Shown piece after piece: positions 11,365 through 23,372 of a stretch of DNA of 64,000 nucleotides. The translations under genes and the position numbers were made by a program. Source of the stretch: Salticus scenicus (lineage: Eukaryota; Arthropoda; Arachnida; Araneae; Salticidae). Position 1 is the stretch's first letter. Each line of letters begins with the position of its first letter. Where the stretch lies: assembly GCA_963930645.1 (NCBI GenBank), contig OZ005653.1, forward strand, positions 213,610,684 to 213,674,683, written 5' to 3'. The notes below the pieces were generated by a model. The model did no database searches, was not told the origin of the DNA, and saw only the letters and a program-made list of their open reading frames with translations.

Positions 11365-12452
11365 CTGGTGTGTCACTCACACGACTTTCTCTTACCCTTA
11401 AATTTAATACTATAAATACAGGTTGCGAATTAAGAGGTAAGATAACGAGTACTGTTATGTAAACCAATGTTAAACAATTCATATTAGGCTTCTAAAGAGT
11501 TTTATATGATAATTAGTTCTGTGTGAGGGGGGCTACCGCCCCCCTCAACCCCCCGTTTCATTAATGCACCTACATTTATATAGAATTTTATTCGGTTATT
11601 AAAAAATATTTCTCTTTTTAAAAAATAATTTATTTAAATTATTATTTAAAAAAATTATCTTTTATGATAAGGCAGACGATTTCCATATTAGAGAAGTAGT
11701 TTAACACCAAATATCCAAAAAAAGTCCATTTTATTCTCAATATTAAAAAAAAAAAAAAAAAGTACGATTTTTTTTCAAAGTTTTTTTTTCGTTAAAAGTA
11801 AAAAAAATCGATAACTTTGTTTTAAATTATCGCAGATCGATGGTTCAACCATTCGTTTTAAAGGTATTAGCGAGCTCTTTTGAAAGATAGCCATCATGAA
11901 AATTTACTCCCCTCGAGGGGGGACTTCCCCCCCAGGGGGGGGAGGCGAGGCTCCTACATACACAAAATTTTTTTCCCAGTTAACTGTCTCTATTAAAAAA
12001 TATATATTCGTTTCATTTGGTTTAGTGCAGTCTATAGACGTTAAACTCTATTTTCCTGCAATTTCCCCCATAGACGTAATGTATTAGAATTCTCTTGATT
12101 GTCCCTGTACATGAACCATTTTCTTGATCTTAACGAAAAGCTTACTGTAGCATCCCTATATGATACACATTTAGAATACCAAGTTTGAACTTTCTGCCAT
12201 AATTTGTTTTTGAGATATGCTGATAACAGACAGACACACACACAGACACACACACACACAGACACACACACAGACACACACACACACAGACACACACACA
12301 GACACACACACACACAGACACACAGACCATTTGCTAAAAACATGATTTTCGTATTAAGGGGACCTCAAAACGTGTAAATATAACAAAATCTCGCGTTCGA
12401 AAATTTGAGCCAAAAACAATACTTTCTCTACCTTATGGGTAAGAGAAAGTAA
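11365..12452 (+). mobile_element. Family B non-coding element, copy 2
   Basis: Begins TCTGGTGTGTCACTCACACG with ACTTTCTCTTACCC at 11384-11397. It ends with the hairpin ACTTTCTCTACCTTATGGGTAAGAGAAAGT split over 12421-12450. Internal hairpins are a perfect 9-bp stem GAGGGGGGC/GCCCCCCTC (11525-11546) and CCCCTCGAGGGG followed by GGGGGG/CCCCCC near 11908-11934. A (CA)n/(CAGA)n microsatellite occupies about 12226-12330. The open frames reading Cys-Val repeats across it are artefacts. Shorter than copy 1 because it lacks the ~430-bp insert. Confidence 0.65.
12226..12330. repeat. (CA)n / (CAGA)n microsatellite
   Basis: Alternating CACACA and CAGA units inside family B copy 2, in the same relative place as the shorter tract in copy 1 (about 4641-4692). 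Confidence 0.95.
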
Positions 12453-13244
12453 AAACGGAATTTACAAATAATATTGTTTTATTTAAAACTATATTTCTAA
12501 TCCTAATTTATTTTAGCATTTTGATTTCTGTTTACTTTCACAAGATTCGAGTTGAACAAACATTCTAATGAATCATTATCAAAATTTTAAATGGAGATAC
12601 AAATATTTAACGAGAGAGTTTCATCATTTCTGACAAAACACTTAGAATAATTTAAACATTATTTTCTGCTAGAAAATGTCACTGACGTAATACAAGATTG
12701 AATAGCAGAATTACGTTTCACAACAGCGTAAAATTGGGTTCTTTTCAAAATTTAGAGTACAATGATGACAGCAAACGTGTTTTGAAAAGGGGATTTAATA
12801 TTAAATTTATTTCTTAATTTGTATCGAAGGATCATTATAGAAACTGAAAAGGAAATTTTTAAGGAATAAAGAGTAAAAACTATCTAATAGAAGTCAATAG
12901 TTTACTATATACAGGTAGAAAACAGAAAGAATAAAAAGCCTATAATCTGAATAAATAGATAATGCAAGATTTTGTTTTTTTTATATATATAAATCGAGTA
13001 AACGTGTTTTTAAAACATTTCTGGCTTATTCATTTAAAAATAAACGGAATTATATTTTGGTTTTTCATATGCATAGAAAAATATTATGCATAAAGCATAC
13101 ACATTATTATTTCTTATTGTTTTCTAAGCAAAGAATGTTATTTTGTTATATTATGAATTTATAAAATAGTAATAAACCAAGTGTTAATAATATTTACTTA
13201 GTATTAAAAACAAAGACATTATAATTCTAATTTCTTATCAATCT

Positions 13245-13300
<56 letters not shown>

Positions 13301-15659
13301 AAATTACATGTTGAAATAACATAATTTTAAATTAATTTTATGTTTCATTTCATCTAGATTCGCATATAATTTATCTTTTAAATATGTTAAAAAACATATG
13401 CTTAACAAAATCATCATCATATTTAAGAATAAAAACTTCAAAGCATATCATGGAGATATCATGACTGGAAAGATGTTGACAGAGTTTTCACACATTTTTT
13501 CATCGGTTGAAATAATGTCATCTTCTTCTACATTTATTAACTAGATCATTGGGGATGATGTGTGTACATGTCATGCGCTAGCCGTATCTGAACGGATATG
13601 ATACTAGGACGTCAACCCGCAACTAAATATTCCTACGTCAGTCCATACAGATTCTACGCGACTTAAATTGCAGTTCACGTACATATATATCCTCGAAGAT
13701 TCTGTATATATTTAATTTTAAATAATAATTTTAGGAAAACCTTTAACTGGTTAAATTAACTTTATTAATTAATAAACTCACATTCTTTTCTTATTACACT
13801 ACCCTGTAAAATAAACAAATAAATAAAAGTAATTTATGTTATATTACAGAAAATTCTTTGTGAAATTTTTTTTCCAGAAATATGTGTTATGAATGTGCGT
13901 CAGATATGTTTATGAAATTAATTTTCTCCCTTAAGTAGTTTTAGCCAACATGGTAAAATGTAGTTAAGTACTTCCGCAAATAACGTTCAGTAAAAAATAA
14001 TATTTTCGCTTAATTTTGAGGGGGTCCTACATATTATCTGTAAATTATATACACGCCACATTATATACTTAAATGTAGTGCTATTTGAAATGCACATAAC
14101 ACAACCAGAAATGCGCTTTAAGCAATTTCTAAGTATCTTTATTGGTATGGTACCAATGTATCCGATTTCTTTTAGGTAGCTCGTACACGAATAAAAAATG
14201 ATTTCCTTACCACATTCTACACAAAATATGATTTTATGCGTATAAAATGTATCAGCTCATTTTAGTTATAAGCTCCTTTTTGCTAGTGTAGCTTATATAA
14301 CTTAAACGGTACCTACTAGAAATTTCTCTCATAGACGTAATTGATTTCAATTCTCTTACATGGCCATGTATATTAAATTTTCTATATGTACGTGAAACCG
14401 ATATTTTTGACTTTCATTACATAATTACATAAGTCTAAATATATTGGCAAAAAATATTTTTTTTAAATTACTTACTACATGCAAGTGTAAAATATATTCA
14501 TGAGAAAGGTTCGAAATCTTTATAGACATTGTTGAATAAACCCATTTCTTGAAAATATTCAGAAAAATGCATTTTTCCCTCAGTCTTTTAATTTATACAG
14601 AATTAATCAACAGTATGTAGAAATTAAAAGATTAAATTTTTCTTTCTTCTGTATTCATAAAATAATGTCTTAGATTAAAAAAACAGAAATTACTTATAGT
14701 TTTTGGTGATTTTACACGTCTTAAAATGTTCTAAACCCAATTTGACCAATAATAAAAAAAAAAAAAAAATGTCTTTTTGTCTGCGTGTGTGTTACTAGTG
14801 TGTGTCAAAATTATTTTGGCAGCTCTAACTGAAATTTTAATGCACAGAAGTTTAGAAAATGTAATATTTTATTGCACCATAACATAAATTGCTACCTGTA
14901 AGTTTTGCGGGGCAATCAAACAGCAGAAGATGCTACTGTGCTTCAATTTCTTCCATCTATGAGAATGGTATATCTCAGATTTAATTTCACAAAACTTTTA
15001 GGGTAATAGACAGATATTATGAAAAATCGTGTGTATTCAGTTAGAGCAGGTAGCACAGGGGTACTGCAATTTTCTTACTTGTACGCATACGTTTTAATAG
15101 CACCAAATTGATGATGGCTATTATACAAATAAGTGCAGATTTGATTTGGACGCATATCACTTAACATAATGCAACGCTATGCTAAGATATCGCACATTTA
15201 TGGGAATGGTATAATTCAGCTTTTATTGAGCGTGATGGTACAAAATTCGACATGTGATAAGTTTTTATGTAACACTATGAGCCAATTTCTGCGAAAGCGC
15301 AGTCGAGAAGTTATGTTGCAATTTCCTTCGGAATCTGAAAAGTTTAGCTTCAATAACGTGCTTCAATAATTGCATTAAACTTTGCTATTTTTGAAAGTGA
15401 TGCTGAACCATTGTGTGTCTATTTTACCCATAATGCTGCGACTTCTCACATTTAAGGCTAGGATATACATGAACTACTACAAACTATAACTGCACAAAAT
15501 TTTATGTGATATGGCATAATATACACTTCAATTTAATAAGAGTGCATATGAGTTTCGAAGTAACAATTGTGTTTCACAATTTCTTTCTAAATTTAAAGCC
15601 TAAGTTTCAGCTTCTACAAGGTTACAGCTTCAACAAAACTTGATACGCCAGAGAACCAT

Positions 15660-15694
<35 letters not shown>

Positions 15695-16909
15695 TTAAAA
15701 GATTACAGATTTCGTTAGATTTTACGTACTTGTCAATTCGTTCACATATAATAACTAAAAGAACTGTTTTAACATACCATTTTTTTATTATTGAAGTTTT
15801 GAACGTTTCAAAATAAATCAAAAATATTTTAATGGATGCAGCTTATAAAATTAAATTTTATGAAAAATAAAAAATGTTTCATTTTTAGAAACAGCATTGT
15901 AATTTGCAATTAAAATTTTAAGTTTGACGAAACAGATATATCAATCTGAATTCAGATTAAAATAAATAAAGAAATTTAAATAAAATATTTCATAAAATTT
16001 TAAAGATGTTTCCTTAGACTCACATTATTAATTCATATACAATAAAAGTATGGATTATTAGTCTCATTGTTTTGGCGGTAGATTTCATTAATGGAATTTT
16101 CCTCAAAAAATTTCAATTAATCATAGTAAAATTATAGCACATATAATATTGTGATGATATAACTGATTAAAAAAATTTAAAAAAAAATTGGCAGTCTTAC
16201 AAATATTGAAAAAGCTATAAAAAGTGTGTTGTTTAAAATTTCTAATCATTTACCATTTATCTAGAAATAATGTTCACGTATGATATATATTTATATATAA
16301 ATTTAATTATGAAAATAAAATTATTTACTAGATTAAATTGACGTTCTCACCTATTCTGTATTTTATTTTATTATTTTTTGAGTTTATATGCACAAGGAAA
16401 AAAATTTAAATTTGAGTACAAAAAGCCTTAAATATCGAATAAATATGCGTTTATGATGCGGTTTAATTTTGAATTTATTATGAATTCATTAAACTCTGTA
16501 TTAAATCAACTGAGTAATGAACTATTATTTATTATACATTTGCATACATTCATCTAAAACAAGCAGAGAATCATTTCACAATGCAATAAGACATTTCTAC
16601 AGAGAAATGTATTATATTTATATCATTAATCTTGTGAATTCATTAAAATGTCAAAAATAGTACATGAAGTAGTTTTCTATTTAATTTTCGTAAGCACGAG
16701 AAAAGACAGAACTACAATTCCTTTCTGAAGAAGCTCTTTCATTTTTTCGAATATTTTTATTTCACATATGTAGTTCGCCAAGTCACAAAGTTAATAGAAT
16801 TGTTTGGGTGAGATGGCTTAATTTATCAATCGCTTGACATCTTAATCCAGACAAAAGGAATTAAAAATGAAAGAAGTTGAATTTAAGTTTATATATATAT
16901 ATATATATA
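12453..16909. other. Non-coding stretch, mostly AT-rich
   Basis: No gene supported. (TA)n at 13246-13295; short (TA)n(GT)n at 15660-15695. The part 14880-15620 is less AT-rich and has loosely repeated words (GCTTCAA, TGCGACTTCTCACATTT), perhaps an old repeat. Its open frame at 15169-15369 resembles nothing I know. Confidence 0.45.
13246..13295. repeat. (TA)n microsatellite
   Basis: Uninterrupted alternating TA, about 50 bp. Confidence 0.95.
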
Positions 16910-17149
16910 TACAGTGGTGGCCAAAAGTGTGGACATTTTTTGAAAGTTTCATGTTTTTCAAATTTGTGTGCTTGTAGAATAAATTAATTTTCACTTAAAT
17001 ACAAATGTTTATATATCAAATTGAAGGTAATTTAATGTAAAATTTAATAACAAAAAGAGCATTACAATATCTGTATTCCAAAAAATGTTATGCAACTAAT
17101 AGTAAAATCTATCTTAGATTTGCATTTTTTTTAAGTGATACTTACACAA

Positions 17150-18189
17150 TCAACACTTAGTAGCATAACCCTTATTTTTTAAGACAGCTTCACAACGTCT
17201 TTTCATGGAGTAAACGAGTGTTTGTAGTTGATCTTTCGTAATCACATGGTGCCAAGAATCAATTATAGATTCAGTAAGTTGTCTTTTATTGGATGGACGT
17301 TTTTTTCGTACAAGAATTTTCAAACGTCGCCACAAATTTTCAATTGGATTGAGATCAGGACTATTTCCTGGCCATGGTAATATATCTATACCTTTATTTT
17401 GAAACCATGCTTTGCAAACTTTTGCTGTGTGGCATGGAGCTGAATCCTGCTGAAAAATAAATGGTGCTTTGTTGGAGAAGACATCCCTGATGGAAGGTAT
17501 CAATTTTGGTTCCAAGACAGTTTCGATGTATTTTTTGGCATTCAGGATGCCATCAATCACTTGAATTCGGCCCACACCATCTGCAGACGTACATGCCCAA
17601 ATCATGACATATTTTGGGTTTTTCGTAGTTGCTTCAATGCAGTCAGGATGAAGTGCTTCACCTACTCTGCATCTCACGTATTTTCTACCATCACTACCAA
17701 AGAGCGATATTTTACTCTCATCGCTCCACATTACTTGCTTCCATTGATTTTCTGACCATTTAATGTATTCTTTTGCCCACTTAACTCGTTTTTCGCGTTC
17801 CTTTTGATTTAAATATGGTTTTTTCCTTGGAATTATAGCTTGTAGTCCAAATCCTGATAACATTCTTCTTATTGTTCTTGAACTTACTGCAATACCCGCT
17901 GCATTCATTTCACATCTAATGGCATCTGATGAAATTTTTCTATGTTGAAGGCATAGCCGTTTAATTTTTCTATCGGCAGTAGCACTTGTGCATTTTTTTC
18001 GGCCTGATTTGGCCTTATTTTCCACTGATTTCGTTTTTTCATAACGTAAACAAAACTTTCGTACACCAGAACAAGTCACTGAACCACCAACTTGTCGTGC
18101 AATTGCAGCATAAGAGAGGCCATTTTCTCCAATATGACAATTCGGCTTCTTTTTGTAGATGTCCAATCAGTTCTTCTTGTTGGTGACAT
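17150..18189 (-). pseudogene. Tc1-like DD34E transposase, one frameshift
   Basis: Transposase of the surrounding element. From codon TTG at 18166 one frame runs 338 codons to the stop at 17150. It has a first helix-turn-helix (GLSYAAIARQVGGSV), a basic linker (SGRKKC), a second helix-turn-helix (AVSSRTIRRML) and a DDE domain with D in MWSDESKI, D in FQQDSAPCH and E in SPDLNPIENLW, spaced as DD34E. This frame has no starting ATG. The ATG at 18187-18189 opens MSPTRRTDW... in a frame offset by one. The two frames meet around the A-run near 18121-18127, just before the first helix, so a single-base deletion there probably separates start from body. Otherwise full length for Tc1-type proteins (about 340 residues). 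Confidence 0.9.
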
Positions 18190-18464
18190 TGTTTAAAATT
18201 AGTTTAATTAAAAAAAAAGGACTTAAAATATTCAAAAACAGCAATACTCTATTTAATTGTACTAGTATGCATCATTCCGCAAAATATTTCCACAACAATA
18301 ATTCTTTATCATCCAAATAACCTAAACTATAATTACAGACATTTGATGGGTTCTCAGAACAGTGTTTGTGATTGACCAGTACGCTTTTATTACAAAACAC
18401 GCCATTATTCAAAACGATTTGTGTTTACTTGTTCTACTAAAATGAGCATAACGGTTGTTATAAT

Positions 18465-18602
18465 ACAAATATTTTAATTCTGTTTTTGTTATTAAATTCT
18501 ACATTAAATTATCTTCAATTTGATATATATTTGATATACAAATATTTTAATTCTGTTTTTGTTATTAAATTCTACATTAAATTATCTTCAATTTGATATA
18601 TA
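18465..18602. repeat. 73-bp tandem duplication in the right arm
   Basis: The segment starting ACAAATATTTTAATTCTG at 18465 is repeated directly at 18538 with a 73-bp period, the second copy running to about 18602. It lies in the inner part of the Tc1-like element's right inverted repeat and has no counterpart in the left arm. Confidence 0.9.
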
Positions 18603-18702
18603 AATATTTGTATTTAAGTGAAAATTAATATATTCTACAAGCACACAAAGTTCAAAAACATGAAACTTTCAAAAAATGTCCACACTTTTGGCCACCACTG
18701 TA

Positions 18703-20048
18703 TATATATATTTATACAGGTTCAATAATATGAAATAAAATTACATGCATATTTTCAAAGGTATTTTATTATTCTTTTATAAATAAAACTTCTTTGTAAA
18801 AAGAAAAAATATATATATAATATATATCTATGATTTTTATCTTAAAAAAAAAAATAATAATAATAATAAATAAATAAATATAATTTTCAGTATGTATTTT
18901 TCGTTATTTTAAAGTTGTAGAATGAATATAACCTATTTTTGCCAATTATCCAGTTTTATATTTATGTAGTAATTAATTCAATAATTATTACGTTAATATC
19001 TATAAGCACATTATGCATTACACTATATATTACATTAATATATAATTACTCTGCTAAAGTTCATTTATATATTTGATGCCCAAAAGATAACGTAGCAGTC
19101 GTTATCTGTATTTTAAATCAATAAAACGCCAGGAAAAAATTAAAAAAAAAAAAAAAAAAAAAAACTTCCAAAATAAAAAGTATAAAAAAATATATACTTT
19201 TGTAATAGTTTAGAAAATGTTTCTCCAATGCCCAACCCTGGCGCCCACCTGCTTCGTATAGTGGTTTCATGAACTAGCTTATATATATATATATATATAT
19301 ATATATAATGCTACGTGCAGTACTTTCATGGTTTTCTTTTGAAAATTTTCCTATTTTTTATCATACAAATGATGAATTTCTTTTAGAACGATCATAATAT
19401 CTGAACACATATGATGAAATTTTCATAGTGTCCTATATTCTATGAAATCCCAATACCAAAATGTAATAAAAGCAATTAACTTTGATATGCAATGATCAGA
19501 TTTCTGAAATATTGTTTTATTTATAAAACTTTTTTCATATACAGGTATTTTTCGCACACATATATTGATGCTAATAAATAATTCGCGGTTAAGTGGTATT
19601 CGAAAATCTGAGAGAAAAAGAACAAAAATTAAAATACCGGATTGCTTTAAGCAAGATAATGAAAAAGGGAGAACGATGCATTCTTTTTCTTCAAATTTAA
19701 TAGACATAATGAAGTTAGAAATTCTATATACATTTTATACATTATATACAGAAAAAAAAATTAAAGGAACATAATTCCAAATCTAATAAACTCTCATAAT
19801 GAGAGATTGAAAAATTCAATCTTCGAACGCAGTCGAAGAATCAAAATCTAAAATCTAAACTAAAACTTTTATTGGCTGTTGCCAAAATCTAAAACAAAAA
19901 CATGAAAACAGAAAGAAAACATTCTTCTGTTTTCTTTCAGCGGCGAATCAGCGCCGTCTAAAAGGAGTAATTTTTACCACAATGCTTTGAGATTAAATAG
20001 AACAGTTCTTAGTGGAAAAAAAAATAAAACCTCATCACTAGATTTAAC

Positions 20049-20083
<35 letters not shown>
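18703..20083. other. AT-rich spacer
   Basis: No gene. (AAT)n and (AAAT)n near 18851-18880, poly-A at 19141-19164, (TA)n at 19279-19307 and 20051-20083. Overlapping open frames at 19423-19774 on both strands have no recognisable features. Confidence 0.5.
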
Positions 20084-20086
<3 letters not shown>

Positions 20087-20548
20087 GGTGATTCCGAGGC
20101 TGTTGGAGAAACTTAGAATGGAGGTAAAGAACATTACAAGGATTCAGAATTGTATAAGAACCCATGTCCAAAGCGTCATTTTAATTCTTTACTGGATGTT
20201 TATGACTAATATGTATTGCTAACACCGCCTATTGTGTAAATTTTAAAATTTTGCACGCTTCGTTATTTTGCAAAATCATACATAATGTCCATATTATTAC
20301 AATATCTGCAATAAAATACATGGATAAAAACATAATGTATTTATTTATGTAAAATTTGGCATGTTAAATCTCTTCTTAAAAAAAAAAAAAAAAGCAACGT
20401 AGGAGACCCATCCAATATCTATGCAAAATAACCTTGTCCTTAAAAGCTTAAAATGACATTTTGGGACATGGGATCTTAAACATTCTGAATCCTTCTGATA
20501 TTCTTTACCTTCCTTCCAAGTTTGTCCTATGACCTTGGAGTCACCTTG
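20084..20548. mobile_element. 465-bp MITE with ~100-bp inverted repeats
   Basis: Left end CAGGGTGATTCCGAGGCTG at 20084, right end the complement of CAAGGTGACTCCAAGGTC finishing at 20548. Both ends are flanked by TA (20082-20083, 20549-20550). The arms pair over about 100 bp, through GTAAAGAA...AGGATTCAGAAT...CCCATGTCC...TCATTTT. The centre is non-coding and includes a poly-A run near 20380-20393. TA target and CAGGGTG termini point to a Tc1/mariner-driven non-autonomous element. Its left TA closes a (TA)n tract. Confidence 0.88.
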
Positions 20549-20552
20549 TATA

Positions 20553-20721
20553 TGTATTCAGGGTAGCGACATGCAAAATTTTCACCCTGATTTTTCCCCC
20601 AGTATTTTTTCCTCCGAATTATTAAAAAAATATACAGGTTGGAGATTCAGGAAAAAAACTGGTCGGTCACCACCTTGCATGTATGTATGTATATATGTAT
20701 ATATATATATATATATATATA
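20553..20721. other. Short spacer, possible element remnant
   Basis: Holds TTCAGGGTAGCGACATGC just after the MITE and ends in (TA)n (20692-20721) that borders the next element. Nothing further identified. Confidence 0.4.
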
Positions 20722-22979
20722 CAGGTTGCATAGGAAAGTCCCTTTAACCTGAAAATACTTGCAAACGGAGAGTGCTACAGTCACGCAAATGAGGTAACGG
20801 TATAGTAAAGTGACTATGCCCGAACTAATGCAAACGACACCAGCGCCCCTAGTGGCAAAATTTGGAAGTTATCCATTGCAAATCGAAAACGAAAAGAGAT
20901 AGAGCAAAATTTCCAATTAGAAAGTTTTAGAGCATCAATTAATTAGTAAGAAACGAAAGATTCACACGGATAAGATAAAGGTTCACACGGATAAGATAAA
21001 TTGACGCCTGCATACCCAAAAATGTCCGTAATCTATGCGCGTCTGTTCTACTCTACATATTCACATTTCGGAAATGTAGCAGTGTAAAAAAGCAGTTTGT
21101 GACTTTGTACTGCACTGTAATGTCTGAAAACTTTAATTTCCAATGCATTTAAAATTTTAGTTTTAAGGTGTTGGCGCTCGCTTGATACAAACAACATAAT
21201 CTCATAGCATAAACTTATTGATGGCAGTTGATAATTTTATTCCTAATGTGCGAGCGCTTTCATTTTAAAAATTTTATTTTCTGTGTTGTGGCAATTTCAA
21301 TCGTTGCCTAGCGACGGGTAGAAAATATGTGTTTTTTTTTTGAAAGGGACAAAACAAATAGAATTTTGAATGATCCTAAATGAATGAGATCCTACAGAAG
21401 ATACATTTCTTAAAAATAAACGTTTCGATTTAGAATTTTGGAGCTGTGTGAGAATGTCAAGCTTCACTATCTTTCAATATTGCGAGATGGTGCTTATTTA
21501 TGGCGAATGTCAACGAAACGCAACGCATGCTGCACGGGAGTATGCCATTCGTTTTCCCGGTGGGCCACATCCAAGTGCAGTAACCATCGCTAATGTAGTG
21601 CGACGGCTCATGGAGACAGGAAGCACTAAAAGTCGTCCGCGTTGTGGCAGACCAGTGAGTGCAGGTATGCGTATACCGCCAGAGAGTATTTTGGCATATG
21701 CACTAGCCCATCCACACAGCAGTACAAGCCACAGCATGGCTTGTGGCTTAACACTGGCCCGAATATGGCAAATACTGCATAGTCAACATGCACATCCATA
21801 TCATGTCACTCTGCAGCAAGAACCGTTGCCACGGGATAATGAGCGTCGATTTGATTGGCGCTACTGGGCATTAAATAATGTTAAAGATAAATCAGATTTT
21901 TTGTCCAGCATTGTTTGGTCGGACGAGGCACTGTTTCAGCGTACCGGAGTAATAAACCGACATAATGCCCACTACTGGGCGCTGGAAAATCCCTCGTGGG
22001 GACTATCCACAAAACACCAAGAGCGCTGGTCCATTAATGTGTGGGGCGGTATCTGGAAGGATCGCTTACTGGGACCTGTGTTCTACGAAGGCACATTAAA
22101 CGGACGGAGGTACCTCCAACTATTACAGGATATCGTACCCGACTTTTTGGATGATATTACCCTGTCCGCATTGCGGGACATGTGATTCCAACATGGCGGT
22201 GCTCCTGCACACCAGCCAGCTGGAGTGCGAAGCTTTCTAAAAGATTGCTTTGGACAACAAATTATTGGGTATGGTAGTAGTATTGAATGGCCTCCACGAT
22301 CGCCGGACCTGTCTCCGATGGATTTCTTCCTGTGGGGTTACATAAAAGATCAGGTTTATGAAACTCCAAGTACAAGTCTGCTGGATCTACGTCATCGTAT
22401 TATAGATGCTTTCAATAGTGTAATACCTTCCATGCTGAGAAATGTGCATGCAGAATTACTCACACGAATACAAACGTGTATTGTGAGCAATCGCGAACTT
22501 TTCGAACATTCTCAACAGTAACTTTTTATCACTATGAGACTTAGAGTTTAGTTTACCTATTTTGTTTTTTGGGTGATGTTATCAAAATGTATTGATGTAA
22601 GTATATAGTATTTATTCATTAAATTGTGCATATTTCTTCTTTCCTCTTGCTATTCCTTTGAAATATTTACACAAAATGGAGTGCATCGATTTTGGATATT
22701 TTTGGGGTATACAGGCGCCAATTTATCTTATCCGTGTAAACCAAATATCGTTTCGTACTAATTAATTGATGCTCTAAAACTTTCTAATTGGAAATTTCGC
22801 TCTATCTCTTTTCGTTTTCGATTTGCAATGGCTAACTTCCAAATTTCGCCACTAGGGGTGCTGCTGTCGTTTGCATTAGGTCGGGCATAGTCGTTTTACT
22901 ATACCGTTACCTCATTTGCGTGGCTTTAGCACTCTCCGTTTGCGAGTATTTTCAGGTTAAAGGGACTTTCCTATGCACC

Positions 22980-22982
<3 letters not shown>
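20722..22982 (+). mobile_element. Complete-ended DD41D mariner-type transposon, 2261 bp
   Basis: Long inverted repeats of about 300 bp: left 20722 to about 21027, right about 22691 to 22982. The outer end is CAGG(T/G)TGCATAGGAAAGTC. TA flanks both sides (20720-20721, 22983-22984), and both lie in (TA)n tracts. The left arm has a 21-bp tandem duplication (GGTTCACACGGATAAGATAA, 20960-21000) absent on the right. The arms look more than 90 percent identical by eye. One transposase gene lies between them. Confidence 0.93.
21454..22521 (+). pseudogene. Mariner-type transposase, DD41D layout, two lesions
   Basis: Starts at the ATG at 21454 (MSSFTIFQYCEMVLIYGECQ). An N-terminal DNA-binding part contains VTIANVVRRLMETGS and a CGRPV linker. 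The DDE part has D in IVWSDEALFQ; a block reading FQHGGAPAH where families normally have an Asp; and SPDLSPMDFFLWGY with the third acidic residue. I count 41 residues between the second position and the final D, the DD41D spacing. Two defects: an in-frame TGA at 22183-22185, and GGC (Gly) at 22195-22197 at the usual second Asp. The frame is otherwise open to TAA at 22519-22521, about 355 codons. Inactive for two independent reasons. Spacing and context suggest a rosa/Visitor-like lineage, which is inference. Confidence 0.85.

Positions 22983-23057
<75 letters not shown>
22983..23057. repeat. (TA)n microsatellite
   Basis: About 75 bp of alternating TA starting at the right target-site TA of the DD41D element. 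Open frames reading Tyr-Ile repeats across it are artefacts. Confidence 0.97.
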
Positions 23058-23062
<5 letters not shown>

Positions 23063-23065
23063 TAT

Positions 23066-23372
23066 ATACAGGGTTAAAAGTTTCTGTCGCTGGCGTCAAA
23101 TTTTTTTTGTCTGTGACAGCAACTTCTCGCGAAAGGCAGGGTTCTCTGCATCAAAATAGGTATCAATATCTTCCGAACAACCCAAGGAAGGCATTTCAGC
23201 TGCTTAGAAATTTCTATCATTTTAATTAACGAAAGTACTAACTAAAAACGTCGGGTTTATGAAGGTACTCCATTTGCCACCTTTAAAAATGTTTCTCCCA
23301 GTGACATCATTCTTTTGTCATGAAGTCACTTTACACGGAAAGTTAAAATATGATCCATGGTGTAAAAAATAA
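23066..23372 (+). repeat. Repeat X, copy 1
   Basis: Starts ACAGGGTTAAAAGTTTCTGTCG after a (TA)n tract and ends AAAATATGATCCATGGTGTA plus an A-rich tail. It matches 24088-24382 over its full length. Both copies carry GCTGGCGTCAA(N)TTTTTTTGTCTG(T/C)GACAGC and CATTTCAGCTG(C/A)TTAGAAATTTCT. Non-coding, family unknown. Its 3' end looks like the unoccupied version of the SINE target in copy 2. Confidence 0.8.

Larger units (their letters stand above)
16912..18700 (-). mobile_element. Complete-ended Tc1-like transposon, 1789 bp
   Basis: Both ends are present. CAGTGGTGGCCAAAAGTGTG begins at 16912, and its reverse complement ends at 18700. Both ends are flanked by TA (16910-16911 and 18701-18702), and the left TA closes a (TA)n tract. 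The inverted repeats stay recognisable for about 160 bp (16912-17075 and 18538-18700). The right arm carries an extra tandem copy of its inner part (18465-18537 repeated at 18538-18602). The only gene is the minus-strand transposase. The high similarity of the arms suggests a fairly young insertion. Confidence 0.95.

Noticed and set aside
12041..12343. 100-codon minus-strand frame rich in Cys-Val
   Set aside because: Translation of the (CA)n/(CAGA)n microsatellite.
22920..23159. 79-codon frame with Tyr-Ile repeats (also 31407-31610 and 19974-20171)
   Set aside because: Read-through of (TA)n tracts; no protein features beyond the repeat.
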